A stretch of 64,000 bases of DNA, from contig JAJQJQ010000015.1 in NCBI GenBank assembly GCA_028622995.1, positions 3,348,001 to 3,412,000 on the forward strand, read 5' to 3'. The stretch is from Panagrolaimus kolymaensis. Its lineage: Eukaryota; Nematoda; Chromadorea; Rhabditida; Panagrolaimidae. Of the stretch, positions 10,879 through 22,699 are shown in pieces. The notes under the pieces are model-generated. The model did not search any database and was not told the origin of the DNA. It was given only the letters and a program-made list of their open reading frames with translations. The stretch's first letter is position 1, and each line of letters opens with the position of its first letter. The position numbers and the translations under genes were made by a program.

Positions 10879-13800
10879 GTTTATTTTTAGTTGTCTGAAA
10901 AATTGTTCAAAAAAAATTAATAATTGTAGATCGGTCTCGAGGGAGAAAAAATTTTCACGAGCACAGATTAGAGAATAATTAAGTTGGTAAAATTAAGAAA
11001 AAGTTTAAAAAGACATTTTCGCAATGGACAAATTTCTTGATAAAGTTTTACTGATTTTTTTTATTCAACGTCCCCCGCCATTGATTGGAAGCAATTCAAA
11101 AGAAAAAATAAAGAAGATAAATTTATTAACGACCAAACCAAACAACAAAAAAAAATTCCGCGCAATCAATGAAAAAACAAAACAAAAAAAAATATTAAAA
11201 AAAGAGAGCCGTCGTCGTTTGGTTTTTATCATTTTTTGATCAGTCGCAATTTTTTTTGTTTTGTTTGACACGCCTCAAAAACCAATAAAAAAAGTCCGCT
11301 GATTTCAAATTGCCCAAAACTAACTACATTTAGAAAAAAAGAAGAAGGAAAAATTTCTAAATCATTAAACTTCGATCTCATAAAAAGAAAAAAAAATTTA
11401 CGATCTCTAATCATAAGGTCATCATCATTGAAAATAGTTATTTCCGGTGATATAAGCGATTAGAAAAAATTTAAAATATGTGTAGCATGAAAATTGGTTT
11501 ATATTGAACGCATTGATAAAAGTAAATTCAGCTTATTCATATACGCTTCATCTTCCTTCCAACAAAAAAATCAAAGGGCAACAAAGCAGTCGTCGGCCGT
11601 CAGCCATGAAGGAGAAGGATGGATGGATGCTCTCCAAAAAGGCCTTTAATATTTTTTTATTATCCAAATCTCTGTTTTTTTTTATTACGGAAAAAAGGCG
11701 TAAAAAAATGGAAGAAAAAAAGGAGGCGGAGCAAAAAGAAATATTTTTTTTCAACTTTCGAAAATTTGTAAGTTTTCTTTTTTTATTTGGAAGCCAAAAA
11801 GGAAAAATGCTAATGAAAAAAAAAATATGGAAGGGTTTCTAAAATGCAAAATCTTCCTACCATTTTTTTTTTGTTAATTTACACCTTTGCTTTATAGAAG
11901 AAAAAAGTATGGGTTTTAACATGGTAATTTTTAAGACACTTAGCTGAGTATGCTTGCAGACAAACAAACAAATAACGAGTGGGGTTTTGCTAAATAAAGC
12001 TGCTGAAAACCCTTTAGAAAGAGTTTTTTTTTCTCAAGTAACACAAAGAGCAAAGTTTTTTTGAAATTTTTTGGAAGCATTTTTTTCTTTCTTAAAGACA
12101 ATGAGGCGGCACTTGAGAATCGTTTATGGGCCAAAAAAAGTAATAATAAAATGCAACTTTTGAAATTCAGGGTTTTAAAGTTAAAAATGTGAGAAAGTTT
12201 CTTTTAGAAAGTTGAAGTTGAAAAAAAGATTGATTTTTTATACGAAATCATTTCAAAATTTGATAACAAAAATAATACGCATATCAAAACAAAAACAAAA
12301 AATAACTACGTAGGCAACAATGAGTAAACAACTTTGGTGTTTTCATTCATTCAAAGTGTTGTATATTAATGTTGGCTACTTGAATGCAAAAGGAGCCTGT
12401 TTCTTAAGCATTGTATTTCTTTTCAGAAAGAATTTGATTTCACTTCTTCAAAAGAATTTTTTTATAAATAAAAGTTAAGGGTAAAATGAAAATAATTCTC
12501 ATTTTCCACGTCGAGCACACTTTCCATTTTCGAGTTTTTTGACTTGACTGACTCATTATAATGGGATTAGATAGAAGCTTTACTGTTCTTCGCCGTCTTA
12601 AATAATGCAAAAGAGGGGCTTCATTAATGTGATAAATCCAATATCCAAAAAATAATAACATTATTTTTGGTAAAATCACAATAATTAAACATAGTTTTTA
12701 AGTGTGGTTATATATTTTTGTTTAATACCCATTTATTATAAATCCTTTCTCTTTAATGGATGGACAATTAATTGGTTAAAGATTGTAAAAGATAATTTGT
12801 GCATTTAAGTAATTAATTTTAAAAAAATATAGTGCAATAAATTAATTATTAGCTCAAAATTAAAAAAAAAAGAGTTAATAAAGATTAATTATATATTTTT
12901 AATAAAAAAATTAAATGTCTTTCCTTTTTTTGAAGTTTTTTTTATTTGTGATTCATTTTTTAGAAGAAAACAAAACAAAATTAATTAATGTTTATTTATG
13001 AAAGGCGCACCCAATTGCATAAAGGATTGTAGTTTGGATTCTCACAATTTTTTTGGCATTCTTTTAAATTAAAACTTTGAGAATCTCAACTTTGGAAAAA
13101 ATACAAAAATTTTAAACTTCATCAATTTAGAATTGATGACATAAATGCGTCAGTTACAAACATACAAGTTCTAAAACTTAATAAATAATACAAAATTTAT
13201 GAGCTTCAAAAAGAAAAATTAAAATGCGTCATAAAAAAAAAGGACACTGAAAACAAAAAGTGAAATAAAAATATACTGTAATAAGAAAGTCTTTTACCGA
13301 GAGAGTCTTGAAATTAATTATAAGTATTAATTTTTGGGATTTGTAACGAAAACTGTCGGTTGCTTTATATTTATTTGAAAGAACTTTTAAAAAATGGATA
13401 AAAAAAGGAATTTATTTGGTAAAATTTAAACGCTATGAATCCCATAAACAATCTATATATTTTAAGACAAAAAAAAATAAATCCATGTCTTCGCTCCAAA
13501 ATTGTTTTTGATTGAAAAAATGGAGGGTGTTAGAAGAAGGTGGAAAAATTCTTATGGCTTCTCTTATTTATTTTTATATCTTGTGGTGTGATTCTAAACA
13601 CGCAAGCAAACAAGACAAACAACAATGAAAAAATTCATGCCAATGGTTTTTTTCTTCATTTTAGGCGTAAGTTACAAACAAAAGAAAACATACAAAAAAA
13701 AGTTTTTTTACCACACGAAATGATATAATTAATAAAATTAAACAAAATGACGATGTTAATTATAAAATTTATAGTTAGGAACAATAGAAATATTGCTGCC

Positions 13801-15011
13801 AAACATTATAAAAAAAGAGTCAGGTGCTTGGTTTTGAATTGCAGTGATCGTGAGTAAAAGAAAAATTAAAAAATTTGACTTTAATACTTTTTAAAGTTTT
13901 TTAAATAAGAAAAATCGCTGTAAATAAAAGAACGCGTAATTTAAAAAAAGAAGCTGGCAATAATATAAACAGCTTCGAAAAAAAGGTTTACACTATAAAG
14001 GAAATGACTTAATTTTTCTTTCCCGAATATCAAAAAATAAATGCCTTTTACTAATCTAAATATTTTTTGAATTAAGATTTAGCAGAAGAGGAAATTATTT
14101 TTACATACGTGAAAAACTTTTACTAAAAAATGGGTTATTTTTGTTTTCATATTACATCTTTTATGGAGAAAAAAAAACCAGCGGAAATGAAAGTGTAAAA
14201 ATTTCATTTATTTTTAGTAAATTAATTTTGACAACTTGATGATGGATCAAAATGATCATTACACTACGCATTACAGGTTTACTCTTTCTCAAGTAAGTAA
14301 AAAAAATTTTAACCTTTATAATTTATAAACCTTTTTTGATAGTTGTCTTTAAAGAAATATCAAAATTATCACGAGCGTCGCGCAAAAACTATGGCTATTT
14401 TTAGAAGATTACCCAACAGAAACAAAAAGAAATGGTGTTTTCTTTGTTAATAAAAATACTTAACTTTATAATTATAAGAAAAATATTAAATTTTGTCTTT
14501 GCTAACATTAGTTTTAATTAATCTCTGTTTTTGATTAAAAAAAGACAAAAAAATCTTAATGTTTTCTCTTCAATTTGAAGCAGCTCTCAAGTTTTTTTTT
14601 TCAGAAACAACGGCACAAAAAAAATGAATAAGTAAAATCAAACGTCAAAACATAAAAAAAAAAGTAATTATAATTAGAAAAGGCCATGATGACACACTTT
14701 TTTATGAATAACTAATTTTGTCTCGCTCTCACAGAAATTACATGTTTTTTTAAAAGTGTATGTTTCAAATTAAAAATAATAATTATAATTTTTTGCGTGC
14801 GTAAATTCCGGCTTTTAAAATGTTGCGCTTTTATTTAGTTTATTTCTTTTTCGAGAAATAATTAATTTTTTTAACTTCAATTTTTGCTATACTGTAACGA
14901 TTTCACGAACTTCGTTTAAAATTTATTAAAACTAAATTAAAATAGAAAAAAGATTTTAGAAATCATAGCAAAATAAAATGGAAAAAGCACTGTAAAAAAA
15001 TAAAAATCATA
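10879..15011. other. 4-kb AT-rich intergenic region
   Basis: This region separates the start of the secreted-protein gene from the 3' end of pash-1. It should hold the promoter of the secreted-protein gene near 10,900-11,000. Several A- or T-rich frames are open by composition only. Nothing else is supported. Confidence 0.5.
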
Positions 15012-18000
15012 TTATAATTTAGGAATTTTGTTCCAAAAATTAGTTCCATGATTTTCATTATGGTTTTTACAAGTTTCTTCAAATTTTTTAACTTCATCTT
15101 GGGGAAGTGGCATCGTTGAATAAATTAAATCCTCCTCCAAATTTTTAGCTTTTTTTGTCCGAGCCGCAAATTTAAGCATATGGTTTCGAACAGCATTAAT
15201 AAATTCAGGATTTTTTCCAATTTTCTTGCTTTTTGATTTTGAAGTTCCAACATTTGAAACTAAAAATTGATAAAATTTTTGGAAAATAAATACCAAAGTC
15301 TTTTGATTTCAAAAAACAGGGAATCCTTCTTTTTTGTCAACAGCCTTTTTTCTTTTGAGTCAATTATCTAAGAAATTTTTCTTTTATAATGCAACGTTCT
15401 CTTTAAAAAAAATTTTCCGTTCCAATAATAAAGAAACCTTTCTTGAGATAAAATGACGAAAATTATTTTTTTGAAATAAATATATACTGTAATAAATATT
15501 GGATGGCATTGAATCAAAATTATACATATTTCTTTTTCATAAACTTACAATTTTTATTTTGAAATTCTTTTTGTTCTTTTCTTAAATATTTTAAAGCTCG
15601 TTGTGTTTCATGAAAACCATAAATACGAAGAATGGAACCATATTTTTCAAACTAAAATTTACAAAAACAAATTTTAGTGTCACGAAATTTATTTTTGAAT
15701 GAAAATTGTAAATTATTTTTGATGGTGTCAAGATTATTGGAATATTTTTACTGAAACTGAACCTAGAAAAATTAACTAACCTGAAGATATAAAATTTTTA
15801 GCATTTTTTGTGCCGCAACTTGTTTAGCTTCATCTTTTTTTGCTGAAGTCAAAACAACGACTTCATGTTTATCTCCAATTTTTAGTTTAAATTCAATTTT
15901 AGAATGTCCAACTTTTTTAGTTTCTGTCAAAAGTGGATAATTTAAAAGTGGAGCGGATTTAGAAAACATTTTTGAAGGATTGCAAATGGTTGAGGTTGAT
16001 TTAATCGATGACTATATTCCGAAATTCTTGAATCTTCAATTTCCATTAAATCAAAAAGCTCAAATTCTTTATCTTCATTTTCTCTACAGACAAAAAAATT
16101 TAAATTTTGAAACAAGCCTTTAAAGTTTACGTTTTATAAGACCCAATTCCATCATTATCAAATTTAATATCTGGAATTATCAATTTAAGGGCGGAAACAG
16201 CTGCATTGTTTTTTGCTTTTTTAATACTTTTACCATTTCCTCTTCCAAGTGTAATGGATGCAATTCACGTGCACCACAAGCCAGACTCACAACCATCCAC
16301 GACGCACAACTACCATCTCTTGCTCCGCCCTCTGGCTGCCCCAAAACCATATAAAAGGAGCTGCCTCCAGAACTTCCGACACACTTGTTCTCCCTCAACA
16401 TCTCATTCACCATCATGACGTTCCGGCTGCCGACCTCCTGATTCTCCTATCTTATGTCTCTCCCTTGTCTCTTGTATATTTATGTAAAGACCAATAAAGA
16501 TGTGTAAGCACTCCTAAACATTCGAACCTAACAACCGCTACACCATAGTCTCTAAATGGAGTTCCTACCCTTGTTTAGGCTCGTTTACTTCATCTTTTTA
16601 ATATCTTTGGTCTCTTTTTCTAAATTTTCACATAATTCTTGCATTTTGTCTCAAATTTAAAACTAAAAGCTGAAAGAAAAAATCCAACTTTCTTATAAAA
16701 AAAATTTGTCATCATTTTATATTTGAACATCAACATCAATGCAATTTGCCTCAAATTCAAAAAACAAGTTTTTCTTTCCTTTTTCGTTCATTCTTTCAAT
16801 AGAAAAAATTGCGTCAAAGAAATTTTTTTTGAAAAGAACTTTTTTGGACATTCTTTTGAAATTTTTTAAGTGTTCACGTCAACCATTCACAACTCGTTCT
16901 TGCCAAAAGCAATTTATTCTAAAAAAATTTCTACTTGACAAACTTTGAAAGGAAATGATTTTATAAATTTTTTTTACCAAAAACTGGAAAGAAAACTAAT
17001 TTGAGCAAACAAAAATTTCACATTTTTTTTGAGACTTATATTTTTTGTTGATGATCTTTACTCTTTTATTGTATCTTGTCTTTTGTAACCTATGGCCTCC
17101 ATTATATTTTATTCAATCGTCATCATGTGTTAGTATATTTATTATTATTTAAATTTATTCCAATGTTCAACGTCATCATCTCAATTCTCAATGCTAACTA
17201 TCCCTCTGATTAAGCTCCTTCGCTGATCGCCTTCTTAGTCAAGCATTGCTAAATATTTATTCCCAAAAGCTAATTGAATTTAAAATTGGATTTCATCGCC
17301 TTCTTTGGATGCGCAGTTAAAAACAGTAAGCTAATTTTATTTTGGAGTGGCATATTTATTTAAATTATGGATGATATAAAGCGACAATGGGCCATATTGA
17401 AAGGAAAAACCCCGCTAAAAAATAAAAATGTTAATGATAATGCCAAATGCTCCGTTAATGCTGATAAAGCAACTCAAACTGATTCAACCGATAGTTTTTA
17501 CCGCTTACTTCTCCTTCAAAAACTGCCAAAATTCTCCAAGCCTTCTGATGAAAAATTCGATTTATTCCTCAAACAATTTATTAATATTCTTGATGCTCTA
17601 AATATTCCTCAAAATGAACGATCCAATTTATTATTATTATGTATTGATGGCGAAGCTGCCACAAAAATATTGGATATTCCTCGAGCTAAATCAACAACAT
17701 GGGAAAATTCAGTGAGCTTTTTGAAAACAACTTTTCCACATCAATCACAAGCTCCCTCAATTACATTGGATAACCTGCGAAACCTAAAACAACTTCATGA
17801 TCAAACCATCCAAGATTATGCGCAACAAACTAAAGCAATGGTAAATAATTTCTTCACCTCCGCCAATGGCTACAATGAAAATAATCGTGAAATGGAATAT
17901 ATCAGATACTTCTTCCGTGGCCTTCCAAAATCGATAAAAACAAAACTCAAAGGCCGCAAATACAATACCTTCAAGGAAGTGTTTGAACATGCTAATAAAT

Positions 18001-20208
18001 TCCAATCCTTGGATGCAATTAATTCACCAATGGAATGATGATCAGTAACTACCTCAATATAAATGGATTAGAACCTGGAAATCATGGAAATGTCTATAAA
18101 GCTGGAACGTAAAATATTTTTTTTGATTTTTTTGATTTTTTTTGTATTGCAATTGTATAACTTTTTATTGTTAATCCATCACTTTACTTTTATACATAGA
18201 GACTCCGTCGAGCTGAGAAAGATCCGAGATTCTTCGTCGGGACGTCGAAGTTTGTAGCGGGGGTATGTAATGGATGCAATTCACGTGCACCACAAGCCAG
18301 ACTCACAACCATCCACGACGCACAACTACCATCTCTTGCTCCGCCCTCTGGCTGCCCCAAAACCATATAAAAGGAGCTGCCTCCAGAACTTCCGACACAC
18401 TTGTTCTCCCTCAACATCTCATTCACCATCATGACGTTCCGGCTGCCGACCTCCTGATTCTCCTATCTTATGTCTCTCCCTTGTCTCTTGTATATTTATG
18501 TAAAGACCAATAAAGATGTGTAAGCACTCCTAAACATTCGAACCTAACAACCGCTACACCATAGTCTCTAAACAAGTATTACAATATCCTTAAGTTTCTC
18601 CACTTCTCTTTCATTTCCTTCAATAAATTGTGAACGAATTTTATATTCTTCTTGAATGACATTTAATCGTTCACGAAATGATGAATTGAAAATTACAGGC
18701 GACGATGTTGAATTGATTTTGATTTTAGCCACTGTTTGATATGGATTAATTGGATCTCTAAAATATATTATTGAAACTCACACGGTGGAAGAAAGTTGGA
18801 ATAAGCAAGCAGCTTACGTGATATTAAAAGTTTCATAATCAATAGGAAATTTGAAAACTTTATGAGCATAATCATTTAAAATTGCTACAGCTGTTTTTCC
18901 TTGAGGGTTTAAACAAAATTCATGGGTTGTTGTAGCTTCTTCCAATGATGGCACTGTTATGAGTTTTGTATCTGAGGGAAGTACTGAAAAATATATGTTG
19001 AAATCGAACACCAAATCACTTTTTAATAACTCACTTGGTCGCTCAAAATTCATTAACAAATTTGCTTTATTCGCATTTAATTTTTTGATATCTTTAAAAT
19101 GTTTTCTTGCATTTTTCCATTCTTTATAACGTCGATATTTGATTGTTTTAAATTCAAATGTTTTTGCAGCATATTTATGAAGATCTTCAGCAGATAAATC
19201 TCCTGTTGCTGCGATATCTTTCGAATCCCTTATTTTTAATAACATTGGAACAGCGGTGGTGATATCATCATTCATGAAAACTGAATTATTACTGCCGCTG
19301 CTTCTAGCTTCATGAGTTAGCTCCTGTTCTTCTTTTTGAGCTTTCAAATTGACTTCTTTTTCTTCTTCAAATAACTTTTTCTGATAATAACATGGAATGG
19401 CTGATGGAGGGACTTCATGATGTCGAATGGAACCTAAAGTTTAGTAATTCCAATATATAAAAATAGTTCCATATCATTAAAACTATTTATTATTACCTGG
19501 GCCAATGAAATATGGACGACTAAAAGTACAAACTCGAGTGGATTTATGTAAATAAACAATTAATCCACTATCATGAGTTACTTCAATCCAATTATTTGGT
19601 AAAATATTAAATAAATCTTTTGGTCGATGTTTCAATATTGTTTTTTCATAAACTTTATATTCTCCTCTTTCCTTTTCAAGCATTTCGTCGATATCTGCTT
19701 CCAACATGTCATCGATAATATCAAATTCATCGTTGCTATAAATTAAAAAAACTGAAGTAAAGAATATATGAAATTTAAATATGTACCTATCATCAAAATT
19801 TGGAGATTCTATAAATTGTTCAAATTCACTTTTTTCTACCAAATCTGGAGGAGTTTTAACTTCTATTTCACTTTCTAAAGCAATATCATCACAATTTGTG
19901 ATTCCAGAAAAGGGATTTGGAGAAATAGAAACTTTATTATCGACGACAGCAGCACTTTTATTACCTACTAAATTTTCCTCTTCTCCCACTTTTTGCTTTT
20001 TTGCTAATCTTAAATTCTTTAACTTAATAAATTATTAAACTTTTAAAGTCTAAACTAACTTTGTAAATGGACATTCACTGCTTGAAACATTTTCAATTTC
20101 ATTGATTGCTAAAAGGAATTAGTTTTAAAAAAAAGTTTTTGACAATAAAAATTTTTAATTTTTCTTACTACGCTTTTTAGATTTTGTTCCATTTTCTGGT
20201 ACATCCAT
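15012..20208 (-). CDS. pash-1: Pasha/DGCR8 microprocessor subunit, disrupted by LTR element
   Basis: This is the RNA-binding partner of Drosha in the nucleus, where primary microRNAs are cropped. Ten exons: 20208-20172, 20108-20060, 20008-19787, 19735-19497, 19433-19035, 18983-18818, 18757-16131 (interrupted), 16083-15781, 15651-15549, 15259-15012. After an acidic N-terminus come a WW-type segment (LPNNWIEVTHDSG, then SRPYFIGPG), the haem-linked dipeptide in SAIPCYYQKK, ERPILPSDTKLITV, dsRBD1 ending in GKSIKKAKNNAA, the linker MEIEDSRISEY, dsRBD2 ending in AKQVAAQKMLKIL, and a C-terminal tail containing YGSILRIYG. Order and motifs match vertebrate DGCR8. Two defects exist: a retrotransposon sits inside the dsRBD1 exon after base 18577, and a T5 run (15969-15973) is one base short of keeping dsRBD2 in frame. 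Without both, the exons sum to 688 codons. Loss of this gene should be lethal or severe if no other copy exists. Confidence 0.9.
16250..16556 (+). repeat. Left LTR (5' LTR of the element)
   Basis: This 307-bp LTR starts TGTAATGG and ends CTCTAAA. It has a TATA box (TATAAAA, 16350-16356) and a poly(A) signal AATAAA at about 16493-16498, so a promoter and U3-R-U5 layout are visible. It appears identical base for base to the copy at 18266-18572. Confidence 0.93.
17367..18038 (+). CDS. Retrotransposon Gag polyprotein
   Basis: One uninterrupted frame encodes 223 residues. After a short basic head comes a helical domain of the Ty3/gypsy-like retrotransposon Gag type: LPKFSKPSDEKFDLFLKQF, a central GEAA with a downstream TTWENSVSFLK, and a C-terminal YFFRGLPKSIK segment. 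Gag proteins assemble the cytoplasmic particle that packages element RNA. There is no zinc knuckle CCHC box and no pol follows, so this copy would need enzymes supplied by a relative. The stop is directly followed by about 230 bp with no pol frame. Confidence 0.85.
   Translation: MDDIKRQWAILKGKTPLKNKNVNDNAKCSVNADKATQTDSTDSFYRLLLLQKLPKFSKPSDEKFDLFLKQFINILDALNIPQNERSNLLLLCIDGEAATKILDIPRAKSTTWENSVSFLKTTFPHQSQAPSITLDNLRNLKQLHDQTIQDYAQQTKAMVNNFFTSANGYNENNREMEYIRYFFRGLPKSIKTKLKGRKYNTFKEVFEHANKFQSLDAINSPME
18266..18572 (+). repeat. Right LTR (3' LTR of the element)
   Basis: This has the same length and, by eye, the same sequence as the left LTR. It is preceded by a G-rich polypurine-like tract and followed by the CAAG target duplication. 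Confidence 0.93.
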
Positions 20209-20827
20209 CTTTAATCAGTTTGGTATTTTTATAAGAAAATATGAAGAAAACTATAAAAAATCGTTTAGCAAAAAAATGATACTTGATTCAAATATTTTTA
20301 TAAACCAAAGTTTTGTTGTTTCAAACAAAAAAAATATTCGTAGACAAAAAAGAGTAAAATTGGCGCTATTTGGTTTTTAGCAAGAAAATGCAACAACAAA
20401 AAATTTTGTTGACTTTTAAAAATATTTTTTTATTTATAACTCATCTTTCAAGATAAAAGAATTGCAAAACATTAATTATGATGTTCCGCTAATATGTTAA
20501 ATACTTAAGTCAATAATAATAAAGCTTTATATTTTTCATTAAATTTTTTCTGATTTTTCTCTTTCTTAATTCCAAGATGCCATTAAGCTTCGGGCTTTTA
20601 TTTTTATTATTCAAGTTTGTTTGGGTCATCGATTTGCCTTAAAGCTTATTTATATATACTTAGTCATTATCAATTTGTTCGCCATTGCCAAAAAATAATT
20701 AATCAACAATTTTTATTTGATTCGGTTGCTTGCATATATATATCCAATTAGAAATTTATCTGTACATATTTTTTTGATATTTGGTAATATTAGTATTTGC
20801 ATTTTTTTTTGCAAAAGAGAAAGAAAA
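20209..20827. other. Divergent intergenic region, pash-1 / HAT-F-box gene
   Basis: About 600 bp of AT-rich DNA lie between two genes transcribed away from each other, so both promoters should be here. No motif is clear. Confidence 0.5.
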
Positions 20828-22699
20828 ATGCATGATTATTCAAAGCTTCCATTTCTTCAAGAAATTTATCTTCGTCCTATTCTTCATGCCTTTTTTCAAC
20901 CTTTTGTTGCTGATGCTCATAAAGCTAGAGCTTTACTTGATTATTCAACAAAATTTCATATGACTCCGCTATATTGGATGAAACTTTTATTGTAAATTTT
21001 TTTTTTTTATTAACTCCTAATATCTAAATATAATATTTATATAATTTTTTTAGAATCCTTCAAGATTTTAATGTTAGTTTAGAAGCAAAAAAAGCTTGGC
21101 AGACTTTAGCTACATCTCAATTTTATTCTCCTTTATATGGTGATAAACAAGATAAACATATAAAATGGGATGGAATAACAGAGGTTTTAATGGCTTGTCA
21201 ACTTTATGATACTTATCCACATGGAATAATGGCTTTGGAAGAAGCCCTCAGATTTCCTCATCAACATTTAGAAGGAGTATTAGAAGCCTTTGATGCATTA
21301 TCAGGTAATAAAATTTTTAATAGTTTTGTATGCAACAAAAATTTTGTATGTGGCTTTTACCAAAATCTTGCAAGTTCTAACCCTTACATTTATCAAATTT
21401 TCAGCCAAACCAATGTCAAAAGAGCTCTATGCAAAATATGAAAAATCCCTTCAAATTTATAACATCCTTAAACTCGCTAAATTCGATGCAGAATGGTATA
21501 AAGCTTTGGAAGCCATTGAGGATGAACAACTCATCATTTTGAATCTTGAATATTTTATTGGTAAATATTATTCATGCGTGGAACTTTGGAAGTATTATAT
21601 TAATTTTCAACGACATCGTAATCCAACTGTAAGTTGTTATTCTTCCCTTTTTTTTCGTTTGGATTATCATCGATGTAAATATTTTTAGAAAATGTTAAAT
21701 ATTTATCGCCGATTTAATCGTTTCTTTATCGGAGATTTAAATATGATTGAAGAATATCGGTATGAAATAGAAAAAGTTGGAAATGCAGGCTTTGATGTAA
21801 CTGATTTTTGGGTTGAAACTATCGAGTTTGAGCTTCAACGAATTAATCTTACATCAGCTCAAAAACTTTTTGAGAAAGCTATTATGTTTATGGTGAAAAA
21901 AGATTTTAAAAAGCATGCAAATGGAAAGCAAATGTTGGAACATTGGGAAATGTTTAAACTTGTGAGAACGTTTTATTCCTTCCTTGAAAGATCCATTGTA
22001 AATTCAAATAGTCCTAATGAAAAATTTAAACAAATGTTAGAAAAATGGAGTGAAATTATGAAGAAAAATGAAATGAAAGAAATAGAAAAAATGGAAATTG
22101 ATATCATAACAGCAGACGATAAAAATGAAGCAACAGCAGCCGCAGCAGCTCCCAGTCAAACCGAAGACATTGTAAATAAATGTAATTTCGACGACGAGGC
22201 TCTTCCTCAATCTTTTTCATATCCAATTTCTATGATTTATCAAATGCTTAATTCTGCAAAGCCCAAAACTCTTTCAAAACTTTTCAAATCTTGTAAAGCT
22301 CTATTTCGGTTTCATCGAACTCCACTTTGTTATCAACTTGGAGTGAATGATGAAGTCAAGCCACAATATTTCCAACAATCCCTTTTCCTTCCAATCACTC
22401 ATCTTAATTCCCCTGCGCTTCATCGCCTTCAAATAGTTAATTCACTTGATTGGATAGTTGAAACGGATCGAAAAGCTCTTTCACGAGTGATTCCAAAATT
22501 AAATCGATGCAATGCAAAATACATTCACATTGATGGACAAGATTTAACGCTGGATGATTTTAAATTTTTAACTACCAATGTTCAAAAATTACATTTATGC
22601 GATACCAAAGTTTTTAAAGCTGATGGTAGTTCAATGAGTTTAGAAGAAATTATGAGTTTCACAGTAGCTCAAGTGAATGTCGATGGTTTACATATGTGA
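20828..22699 (+). CDS. HAT-repeat protein with F-box-like C-terminal region
   Basis: Four exons (20828-20991, 21054-21304, 21405-21628, 21689-22699) encode 549 residues. The N-terminal 320 residues are helical. Around residues 190-290 there are half-a-TPR-like repeats (VELWKYYINFQ, DFWVETIEFELQ, SAQKLFEKAI) reminiscent of Prp39-type splicing factors. An alanine-rich acidic linker follows. The last 180 residues begin with SYPISMIYQML and KLFKSCKALFRF, the pattern of worm-expanded F-box-like proteins, and continue as weak leucine-rich repeats. Function is unknown. An F-box could tie it to SCF ubiquitin ligases, and HAT repeats to RNA processing. The start is the first ATG after a purine-rich leader; an in-frame ATG also exists at 20717. 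Confidence 0.7.

Larger units (their letters stand above)
16250..18572 (+). mobile_element. Gag-only LTR retrotransposon inserted in pash-1
   Basis: The 2,323-bp element has two 307-bp LTRs flanked by CAAG (16246-16249 and 18573-18576); the repeat may equally be read as 5-bp CAAGT. Removing the element and one CAAG leaves an uninterrupted Pasha reading frame, so the boundaries are exact. A TGG directly after the left LTR (16557) suits a tRNA primer-binding site, and a purine-rich GCGGGGG tract (about 18257-18263) precedes the right LTR. The interior holds gag but no protease, reverse transcriptase or integrase, so the copy is non-autonomous. It lies antisense to pash-1. LTR identity by eye implies a very recent insertion. 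Confidence 0.93.

Noticed and set aside
13520..13728. Short hydrophobic frame resembling a signal peptide exon
   Set aside because: The hydrophobic frame begins with GTG, not ATG; the nearby ATG frame stops early, and no downstream exon or acceptor joins convincingly.
15880..15990. A very short intron to explain the pash-1 frame change
   Set aside because: The only candidate GT...AG pair near the break creates an in-frame stop at the junction, and an alternative removes conserved dsRBD2 residues.
16180..16497. Frames duplicated at 16,180-16,497 and 18,190-18,513
   Set aside because: They are translations of the two LTRs, not genes.
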